This document shows positions 24,701 to 36,700 of a DNA stretch of 64,000 nt, piece by piece. Under the pieces are notes generated by a model that saw only the letters and a program-made list of their open reading frames with translations, was not told the DNA's origin and did not search any database. Location: positions 404,045,389 through 404,109,388 of the forward strand of contig NC_081408.1 in NCBI RefSeq assembly GCF_030272615.1, in the 5' to 3' direction. Each line of letters opens with the position of its first letter. Within the stretch, counting starts at the first letter, position 1. Origin of the DNA: Cryptomeria japonica (Eukaryota > Streptophyta > Pinopsida > Cupressales > Cupressaceae). The translations under genes and the position numbers were made by a program.

Positions 24701-27700
24701 TTGCACACCCTTTTTTCAATTGCCAGTATTTTATTATGCATGTTCTAATGTTATTTCTTCTCCTTGTTGCACAACATTGTGACACAATTTCAATGGACCT
24801 GTCATGCCTCTCTCTTGTCTGCATTATCGAGAGATATCATACTGTTAGTGCTAATACTTCCTTAGTTTGCATTTACAGTCAGCTATGTATCAAATTTGTG
24901 CTCCTATATACTAGGCAGATGCAACAAATGGTTACCCATGCATTTCAATGAGATAGAACACATACCATAAAGACACTCTTACATTTTTGTTTGTGGAGGC
25001 CACCTTCCATCCTCAGTTGATTAATATTCTTGAAACTATTAGCATCTGTATTTTTGATTTGCAATATACTTTGCATTGGTTGAGTAGCGTCCTTGGGGTC
25101 ACTCATGCAAATTGATGTGCTATACGTATCTTGGAGGCTTCTTAATCATTCATATGTTTCTTGTATTAGAAGTTGCCCTTGAGGGGTCATCTTCAATCCT
25201 CCTTCCTTCCTTCACTTTTTTGGGGATAAATATGTGGCATCTAACACTTAAGGTCAAGGTTTAGATCAATCATTGCATACTCAAATAATTTTAAATTATA
25301 TCGTCACTGCATGAGGCATCAATCACAAGAAGCTAACTAGTCATGTTTCAAATATGAAATATCTTTAGTTGTTTAAATTATTGTTTCTTACCAGTATGCA
25401 CTAGCTCTTGGTAGGTCAAGTTTGACAAATCTTCAGTAGGTTTTCACTGAATTGATAATTATAATTAAGCTTTGAATTTTCCAGGTGTTTTATCTACTTG
25501 GTGAAATCCTGACCTACAATCTTGGTAAGCTGGTATGAGAGGTAGCTAGTGACAAATTGTGGAATTGCCTTCATACACACGAGTAGATTGTCATTACATT
25601 TATGTTGCTCAATTCCTCTTTAATTCTCTTGTAGGATCTCTTAGCATTACCTTTTCTCATATCCTGGTTGAGATTGATTTATTGTAAGATTTAACTGAAA
25701 TTGGGCTTCAAGTGCAAGATCACAAACAGAAATAGCAGTTCGATTATGAGAAGTTCATTTTTCAATGCCATAATGGTTATGGCCTTGGTCATATGTCAGC
25801 AGAATGTGATGCAGGAGAGTCTAGGCTCACAGGGGATCTTGCATTGCCCAAAACATGGAAGTTTGATTTTGGTTTTGTTCTATTTTTGGTGTGCAGTTTT
25901 CAGGTCAGCTTGTCTTTTCACGCTTCTGCTTCAGCCTTCTTCAGTTGTGATAGTTCATTGGTGGGGCCCACACATTTAGTTGGCTTATAAAATGGTACCC
26001 ATGTGTACATATGGCATGCTGTTCTGGCAATTTATTCTTAGTTGGCTGCCATGGCAATTCCTTGTTTAGCAGATTTGAATGTGATTGGCTGTTCTCAATT
26101 TTAATATACTCTTGGCTGGGTCAGAATCTGAAAATGACCCCACACTACCTTGTTGGGTCTCTTGTGGGACATGGCAGTTGCATTGTCATTTGTTTTATTC
26201 GTTGAGCTATTCTAATACTTAGGGACCCCACTCTTTTGGCTTGGCCTGATCTAAAGTTTACAATTGGGGTTTTCTTTGAATATTAAAGTCGGTGGGGAAT
26301 AAAAGAGGGACCTGCCACACCTCCCTATGGCCTTGAAACTCCTACGGCTTATTCTTATAGGAGTGCACTCAAATTAATGGCGGTGTTTTTCTATTTTATT
26401 TTCTGATTCTGCATTATGTCTGCTGGGGCCCACAACCTTGCCCCTTTATTTAGCATGCAATTCGTTGTATGGCAGCAGAAACTCAATTGATTTTATCTAT
26501 ACCCACAAACTCAGTAAATGCTTTTCTTTTCTGTTGCATTGTTACTGGCTGCTTTCTCTATTCCTGGTCATGCTGACAACAGTTCATTGCTTGGCATTTA
26601 TAAGGATATCCTGACAGTATTTATGCTAGAATTTGTGGAAGTTATATGCTCCTCCTCTATTTCCAATAGATTCTTGATTCAGGCCAGCAGCAGTTATATA
26701 TACGGCTCATCCATTAAAGGGTCATGATCGTGCCTTGGTGGCTGCCAACAGCAAATGATTATCCTCTCATCATGGGTGTCGAAAGTTAGATATAAGGAAA
26801 CATATGTGGGAGAGCTGTACCAAAGAGAAGATAAGAGTAAATTCATAGCATATTTTCCTCATTGAACAGGAGAAGAGTTGAAAATATAATCTAATAAGAA
26901 TAGAGGAAAGACAGAAAAATATAATTGCAGGTATAGAGGGATGTGATAGGAGAAAGTTGTAATAGATTGCTACAGCGGTGTCTCCTTGGAAGGCTGATAT
27001 GAAAGGCTGGCACTATATGTGTAAGGATGAGTATTAATATAAAAGATCCCTGTTCCTGAACTATCGGCCTGTAAGGCAGCATGTAATTTCTGATTTGAAT
27101 AATGAGGAAATTTGTATGACTTCCATAAAGCATTTATGAAATGGCCGTTAGTTCTTGTCTGATTTGTGAACTAGCTGTAATGCTAGGATTAGCTGCCATC
27201 CATTGGATCCTGTGACTGCACCAGACAGTTCCAGATAAAAAGCCTAAAGCTAATCGTCCAACTTTTTGGTGAAGGGAAGTAAAAGCCCAATGCTTAACTT
27301 TCTTATGGTGCTTGGAAACCCTCTGCGGCTGCTGAGACTCATGCTAATGTTCCTTTTATTTATCAATCCCTTGTAATTCCACAGAATATGGCTCCTCAGG
27401 ATCTAGATATGGGGCGGCCTTTGGCACCTTCAGCTTAGCAGGAATCTGCTTTGCCTATTACTCTTGTCACCTTTTTGTCCCCTCTTCCTGCTGTCATGCC
27501 CCCTACTCTGAAAACTTTTAGTTTCTGGAGAGCTTGTCAAGGAAAGGATGGTATAGACAACTATGTCTTATCAAAATCTGTTGATGAGAAAGAAGGTTCT
27601 ACTCAAAGAGTTTTAAGATCACAAAAGAAACTTAGGATGGAGACTGATATTTTTAATCATTTCTAGTTGGTATGTCACAATATGAATCCGATTGAATCCT

Positions 27701-30700
27701 TTATATATCTTTTTGGGTTGATTTTGGCTTTGAGGCCTGATTATAATTGCTTTGTCTTTGGAAGTGAGCCCCTATAGAAACTACATCTCAACTATGAAAA
27801 AAATGCATATGTTATGTCATGTACTTATTAAATTCTGGACCACTATTGGTGAACATAGGCATTTAGGATGGGCAAGACTTTGCAACACTGTCATTTGGCA
27901 TTGAAATATTTATGATGGCATGTTATAGGCAATGAGATAGTGCATCTGACAATAATCTGGTAGTACATCTATATATTTAGATCAAAGAAACGGGACTCGG
28001 ACTCGGCGAGGCCGACTCAACTCGGGACTTGGACTTGGGAGTCAAAACTCAGCTGGACTCGTCAAAGTGAAAAACTCAAGAAATTTAGAGATTTTTAAAG
28101 ATTTAAAACTTGTTTCATGCACCCTTTATTAAATACACCTTAAAGACACAATAACATCATCAAATAGAAGCTAATTTGATTGCATACACAAGTATACATC
28201 AATCACATAAGCATAAACGCAAATTGTAGCTGAAGGAAATAACAAACATGGATATATAAATATTGTCAAATGTATACAATATTACAAAACTCATGGAAAT
28301 AAAAAATCCATGTCATCATATGATCAAATGAGATGCAAACTCTTCCTTTCCAACTCTTGATGCACCAAATGAAAGTATATGTCGTTAGTTGTTATATGGA
28401 ATTGGAGCCTAATCAGACTTGGAGGTTAAAATTTTCCTACTTTTATCGACGCAATTTCCCCCCTAATTTTATGGCGGGGGCTTGGGGGCAATGCTCCTTG
28501 TGGTCACGATACAGGGCGGGGTCGAGGGGCAGCGCCCCGCAAGGCCAAAAGACTTTTATTATTTTATAAAGGAGTCGGGTGTTATTTTTCTATTGTTTCT
28601 CCTCACAACTCACCTTTCTCCTCCTATTTTGCCAAATGAATGAAATGAAGTTCACTTTTAGGCTCAAAGCATAATATAAACCAAAAAAAATCAATTTGAA
28701 ACATATTAGAAGTGTTTATTTTAACTTAAAGTTACATGCCGCCAGCCAAGTTTGGGAGTCAGGACTCACCAAACTCGGCGATTTTTTGACCCAGACTCGT
28801 CCGAGCCCACTAGACTCAACGAGCATGACTCGACTCAGAAATCGCCCAAACTTGGCGATTTTGGGCGATTCCCGTTTCTCTTTTAGTCTTCAGATGTCTT
28901 AAGGCCTATTCTTTGATCCAGATTAGATATATTGATGGAAACCAAAAACAGAAAGAAAAACTGAAAGGGCATAGCTTATAACAAACAAAATAAGGACTGA
29001 AGAAAGAAATTTTATGCTGTTCTGAGATTATCACATGAACATCTATTGGAAGACTTGTCCTGCCTTCTGGTTTGGTAAAATATCTTGAACATGCTTTGAT
29101 ATAATTCGAAGAATGTAGCTCCTCACTGTCATGTCCCCTTCTATTACCAACATATTATTATTAAAAAATAAAAAAGTTTTTTTCAACCCTATATTAAATT
29201 AAAAATATAAATAAAATATAATATAAAAATGTGAATTAACATTAATTTTCAAACTTGGCACCCAGAATTTGGGTACTAGGGGACCAAAACGAGAAGGTAC
29301 AAATGCAAGCTTTGGATCATATTTAAGGCATCTAGTTGGTTTTTGGCAATTGATCTATTTCAAATAAAAAAATTTCTAACATGCAAGAGAGGATAAAACC
29401 CCTTGTCAGCACTTTATAGGGTTAGGATGACAATCTTACCTCTGTCTTGGCAAATCCAAATCAGGGTTTGTAGATTGGACTAATATTTGTGATCTTATTT
29501 TTAATTTCAGGAGCACAGGCGCTGAGGGAGATTAACAATGTAATCAAGTGCTGCCTGTGCAAGAGTCCATTATCATTTTGAGGATTATCATTTTTGGAGG
29601 GTGCCAAAGAGGCAATTCCATAGGGAGGTAATTGAACACAGATTCAGTTGCAGATTGTTGCTACCTTCATACCACCAAATCTGAGAAAAAAATCACGATT
29701 ATAAGGTCAAACCACCAAATACTTTATGCATTGAGAGAAATTCACAAAAAGGAGAGCGAGATTACAATAAGGAAAGGCACTGCAATTGTTCACTAATTCA
29801 ATTTGTCTGTCCCTGATCCAGATTGCTAGAAATTACCAGGCATAGCTTATATTAGACTATATAATTCAGACCCTCCATTCTTTTATCAATTCATCACTCA
29901 AGGCAATCCATGGACAGAGGAAGAAGAATATAGCAGCTGCTTTGCATACATATGAGGTCGCTGTTCCAAATCTGGAACTAGGCACAAGAAACCTGCAGTC
30001 ATTCATTTTAGATCCGGGCATTGTACCGAGGTCTACAGTCACTCGTATTTAGATCTAGGCACTCCTTGCACATCCTAAGAGGCAAACAGGCTATTCATGA
30101 GTAAAATCAAACTTCATGTGTGCATGGTTTAGTTCTGATTTGAATACAGTTTGCTGGTAAATGTAAATTTAACATCACAAACCCTTAGGGTTGTATTCAG
30201 ATCTGCCTATTATATGATTGAATCAAACTTGCCATGTGTTGTAGAAGCAGAAATTATATATGCTTGCTATCAGACTGGATTCAGAGCCTGTGAGTTGTTA
30301 ATTCTATCATTGATTGTTGGTTTACTAATCTCCGAACATAAGGAACATAACAGAAATTATTCCAGCAAACATAGGTATAATAGTTAGGTTAATAGGAGGG
30401 ACATCTAACTCAGGATCTGGATGTGAGGTGGCCTTTGCCGCCTTCAGCAGAGTGGGACTCTGCTTTGCCCGTTTTTCCTATCACTTTTCCATCTGTGGTC
30501 AGCTTTTTTAAAATGTAGGAATTTTGTCCCCTCTTCCCACTGGTATGCCCTCTTCTCTGAACACTTTGGTTTCTGGAGAAGTTGCCGCAGAAAAGGAGGT
30601 TCTAGACAACTGTCTTATTGTAATGCCTTGATGAAAAAGGTTTCTTCTCAGATGGTCTTATGATCAAAAAAGAAACTTAAGATGGACAGCAGGCATGATA

Positions 30701-33700
30701 TTGTTTAATCATTTCCAGTATTTGGTGATATGAATCTGAATTATATCTGATTGGATACTTTATATGCCTTTTTGGGATTTAAAGTCTGGTAGTAATCATT
30801 TTTTAATCCTCAGGGGTAGACCTCTCATAGAACCCACATCTAAGCTATCAAAAAAAATGCCTATACTATGCCATGCATACCCTAAAGATATAGACCAATA
30901 ATAGCAAACATGAGCATTTAGGACAAGCAAGACTCTCTGCAATACTAAAGCAAAGTCATCATTTGGCATTGAAATCTATGATGGCATGTGATAAGAAATG
31001 AGGTACCACATCACAAAATAATCTAGCCGTACATCTGTGGATAGAGCTGTCAATAAAATCTATAATCTGATCCAGATTAGATATCTTTATAGGAAACATC
31101 AAGAAGGAAGAATGGAGAGGATATAGCTTATAAGAAACAGAATTAGGGCAGAAAACAGAAATCTTATGCTGTTATGGAATGATCACATCTAATGGGAGAC
31201 TTGTCCGTCCTTCTGGTTTGATAAAATATCTCGAATATGTTTCTTGTAGAGTGGAATGTATGTTATATGTATATATACATATATGTGTGTGTGTGTGTGT
31301 ATATATATATGTCTCTACCAGACTTGTCCTATCTTCTTGTAACAGTTCTAGGCATAAAAAAGAAACTAGTGCAGCATAAGAGAAAATAATTTCAGCAAGA
31401 CAAACCATTCTTCAATTTGAAAGAATATTTATTCAGTTATAATATGCGACTGTCATGTCCCATTTTTTCCATAAGATTCTGGATTGACTCATAAACCCAT
31501 TTTTCATTTCTCATGGGCATAGGGAAAGTAACTTAGGGAAGTACAAGTGTTTACATTGGGCGTCATGATTATGGGGCCACTGGTGTTATCTAATAAGCCA
31601 ATCATTTTAATAATGGCATCGGCCAAGGATTTTGTGCAGATGTGTTTTGGAGAGAAAGGAAAAGAATTTCAAAACTACATATTTAATCATGACAGGGTAC
31701 GAGAGGAGTCATGCTTGTTTATCAATTCATATCACTTGAATAGATTGGGCATCTTGTTCGCCTATCATTGGAGATTGGAGAACAGAAACCCCCTGAATTC
31801 CATAGCTGGTCAGTGGATGGAAATCGCTAAACCAGCCACGGTAGTCTTCTACAAGAATTGTATTTGGGCTTCACTAATTTGTTGTTCAGGCACCTTCTAC
31901 AGAACCTGTTTGTCTGAGATTTAAGCAGCTCTTTTAGTACCTAGGAATTGTAATTCTATTGCTATAGATCTGCCATATTTCTGATTATAATATTGCTGCA
32001 GTTGTGCTTGAAAGTTTTGAGAAACTGAATCATCTGTAAGTGAAATTTTCGCTATAATAAGAGGATTAACAGTTATTGTGAATTGATGTGTTGTCATTCA
32101 TTTAATAGGGGTTTATCATTTATTTCTGTATATGCTGTAAAGTACAATATCTGTTTTAGTAGATCTGATTTGAAATAAGATTTAAACACTTGTTTCCTGT
32201 GGAGTTAAATCAGTTGGAAATATACAACATCCCTAATTGGGATATTACAGCAACTTCCACTGTATATTAACTTCTTATGTACTATTGGTGTGTTGCTCTG
32301 AACAATGGGTTTTACTTATTGTCTGGCAGAGACCTTTGGACTAAGAAATTTATATGTATAAATCACACATGATGGTTTAAGAACAACCAATTGATGGAAT
32401 CAGTTATAGGCTTACAGCAATTAACTATGTTCCAAATGCAGTAACCATATTAAGACATTAAATCCACTAAAAATTCCTCGGCACATTTGGCAGATTTTAT
32501 CACGACATTAATCCCATCACAATATCTTCACACAAGGTTTCTATAGATTTTTTAAGGCTTTATAGATCCATATTACAATGCTTTCTCACTCAAGACCACT
32601 ATAAACCTTCACAAATTATAGTTCCTATTGTAAGTAACAGACAGTGTGCTTTACATTTAAGCTATCACATTAAATTAGCAGAAGTCTCAGAGGCCTTGCG
32701 ACTTCAAAAAAAAAATTCTCTCTAAACTCCACTAGGCCTGCAATTTTATTTCATTTTTTGGAAATACAAAACTCAGAAAAGAGTCAAACAATCAAGCCCT
32801 ATATTTTAGCAATGTTGTCACTTTTCCTAGCATTAATTGCAGTTGAGATTCTTAGCCACACAAATGCATTCAAACGGTTACCACATTCTGAACACTTTCC
32901 AAAATGTACAAAAACATGCATTAGAGCATTCAAGCCTCCAGTTAAAGGCAATAGTCTCATTAATTATTACATATCCCTAATCAGTTTAGTTTGTATTCAT
33001 TTCATCTCCACACCAAATAGTATCTTCTTTGGAAGATAACCAACCTGCTTAGTGCAAGTTGGGCAACACAAGCATTAAATATGCAGTGAGCAGGTAAGGA
33101 CAAAAACTGTGATGACAGAGTGACAAATGAATGGAGATAGCAAAGCAAATATTCTAAATAACGTCACTATACAGATCATTGTTTTTTATCATTTTGACAC
33201 CATAAATTAATTTACCAGAACTTGCTATTTTTTAGGTTAAATTGTGTGCTATCTTCCAGGAAATACAACAAGGTTCATTCTTCTTCATGTCTAAGTGTGT
33301 CATATACTGAATGCTGTTCATAAAAGTAGGAAAACTGCATCAAGTAATTCAGATTTCGATTAAAGTCTCAAAGATAATATTCCCTTTGGCATTTTATATC
33401 TGCTCAATTAGAGAACTAAGCATTCATTTCTTCTCCAGATAATAAACTTCAAAAGAATATCAGCTTTTGCAGATAACCTATCTTCTATGTGCAAGTTGTC
33501 CACCACGAGCATTATAAATAGTTGAGCAGGTCAAGACCAAAGATGTGGTCATAGACACACAAGAATAAGGAGAACTACCATGAGAGTTAAACAACAGAAA
33601 ATAGACAAGAAACAAATGAGAGAAGATAACTAACCAAAATCCTCAAGATAAGTCCGATAGAGATAGAATTGTTAGTCAACATATCTAAAGGAGAATAGAA

Positions 33701-36700
33701 ACAAAATATTCTACCACAAGGATAAAACAAATGATATTCAAATCAAAAGGGATATTCAAATCAAAAGGGTGTATTCTTGTTGTACTGATGATCATGACTA
33801 CATTGTGTCATGTTAAAAAGGTTAAGCAGCAAAAAATCAAAGCATTTTTTTATGTCAAACCTAATACCATGGAGCTTATGAAGCAGGATGTTAACACATC
33901 AGATACACTCAGAAAACTTGGGAAGAAGGAAAAAAGTGTAAAAATTTATTTTGTAATGCTTATTTAACAGATGTTGACAAATATTGATATAATATAAAGA
34001 AGAAAGTATGATCATATCAAAATACATGGGAAAACCGACAATACAATTAAGCTGAAACACTTTAATCTTGTTAATATTCTTTAGGCAGCAGATTTCGTTA
34101 GCAACTCATTTGAAATTTTAATTCTCTCTAGTTCCTCTACTTGAACATGCTTAACAACGTAAAATAATCTTTAGTCCATAACAACTTACATGCCAGACAT
34201 GAGATGGTTAATGATTTCTCATAAACTGCACAAACAACCAAAAAATATATCACACGGCATCAACAATGCACACATCTGAAATAACAACATGAATTTTCTA
34301 AGAATATATCTCAAGTTGATGCTGTTAAATATTTAAATGGCAATGAAAACTGAAATATCAGAAATAATCAAGTTAAATGAATAACCACCAGCAATAAACA
34401 TTGGTTGCTGATGTGAGTGCACTTTTTCTGTGAGCTACTCCAATTTTAATTGAGTGAAACCCAGTTTTTAAATTGATAAGTAGATATAGAAAAATATAAA
34501 TTCATACTAAGTTACCGGTACGTCTAGGTTTTTACCTGAATCCGGGTGCGATTCGAATCAGATTCGGATTCGAACTGTGATCCCTGTGGAATCGAACAGG
34601 GTTCCTGCATTTGCCCTCTGAAACGTATCCGCGTTTTCATCCATGAATCCCAATGTATTTGGAATGACGTGGCGTTTTTTTTTCGACTCTGTGGCGTTTT
34701 TGATGAGTCAATGTCGAATGTGGATTTCGAGATTTTTTTTTTCCACTTTTTAGAAAGAAAACATGTTTACCCTAAATCAAAATACATGGGTTTCTCTTCG
34801 ATTTTTTTTGTGCAGCCGAGAAGAACAGATGCAAGCATAGACAACGCAGCAAGGCGACGCACAACAAGGGCATACGAGGGCAGGTGACGAACGACGAGTC
34901 AAATGAGGGCAGATTAGCCTCCTCCCAACGAAGATTCACTCTTCCATCCATTTGAATAGCCTCCTCCCAACGAAGATTCACTCTTCCATCCATTCGAATA
35001 GCCTCCTCCCGACGGAGATTAAACCAAATGTGTGTTCGACGGAAGACTTTTCTTATTCTCCTATAAGGCTATAATTACTCTATATAAGTTTTAACTTTAA
35101 TTTTAGGTTTTTAATTTATTAAAATTTTATTAAATTTAATATCGTTTATTATTATTGTTAACATTAAGAAGCTTAAAATTATTTTAATGAATTCTATTGT
35201 TTATTAAATTTAAACTTAAATTAGTTATATTAAATTATATTAATTAATATTAAATTAAATATTATTTAATATTTATTGTTAATTTTATTATTTATATTAT
35301 TATCATACATGTGTTATTTTATGAATGACCTATTAAGTAGTATTTATAATTTTATATTAATAGGTTTTGAAAAATAGTGATAGGAATATAGTTTTACTTT
35401 TATTTTGTTAATATTTATTATTAATATTTAACATGTTTAAAAACTAAATAATATCAAATAACTTTATATTAATATGGTATTACGATAACAGTTCATAAAC
35501 TTATAAATTTAATATAATATAGATTTATATTACTATGACATTAAAGTTTTAGGTATTAAATCTGTATATATTTATGATTTCATATGCTTATTAAAGAGAC
35601 GTACCCAAAACGTACCCAACCCCCTCCAAAAAAATTGATGTATCCGCGTACCGAAACTACATACCCATACCCGTATCCATACCCGATTCGGTAACTTAGA
35701 ATTCATATCATGAAATGAAAATATGGAAAAGTTCAGCACAATGCATATATAACCACAGGCTTAGTTTTGACAAAGCAACAAAAGGCTTAAAAAGAAACTA
35801 GTGTTAGAGTCTCGAGTCTTACCCAAATCATCTGCTTCTTTCAACTTCTCCTTTATTTGCTTTGAGAATTCAACTACCTCTGGTGACTGCAAAGTATATC
35901 AGGATCCAAGGCTATGATCTCATCCTACCATCTTCAAAACCCCACAATGCAAAAAACACAAAACAAAAAGTGATAAGAAAAATCAAATTTATACTAAGGG
36001 AAAAGACCATCTACCTGCGTAACTTCAGATACGGCAATTGCAATTGCAGCCTTGGCATCATCATCTTCAAGACGCTTCAAAGCTCTTTGAATCTTTCTAT
36101 CACACTCAACAATAAGTCTCTCAATTACATCTTCTAACTCCCTGTCATAATTATCTTTGCCTTTTGCCTTTGCTTCTTGGTATCTTCCAATCATTAAGGA
36201 AATAAAATTGCAATCACAAACTAACTACTTACCCTACCTTGATAGGAACAATGTATTCTTTATTAGGACAACATATGACTAAAAGTAGACAATTATGATG
36301 ATGTGAGATTTTTCTAATACTCTTGCTATAAACCCCAGTTAAAATGATGCATTTCACCAATCATTTTTTATTTTTCTGATTGCAAGATAGTCTCTCGATG
36401 CCTGTAAAAATATAAGCACTCTATTTTTTGGGAAATTCATTAAATTGATAGACGAGATTTATGCTTTAGGTCATTTTCCAAGTAATGATGCCTAGAGGCT
36501 AGAAGTACAGTGGATTTTCTCTATTGAAAGTAAACCAGGAGCAAATTGTCTGCCAGCATGAGAGCCTGAAACAATGGGTTATGTATCTTCCTACAAATCA
36601 AAAGTTACATACCAAAATGAAATGACTGGTAGTGACACGCTACCAAAGGGAAGTGCTTTAAACAAAATACTTAAAGAATCCTTTAATTTTTCTAAGTAGT

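Noticed and set aside
31547-31924. 125-codon + strand ORF in LUC7-like intron 4
   Set aside because: No recognisable domain, no repeat of it elsewhere in the window, and no transcription signals seen. Left as unassigned intron sequence.
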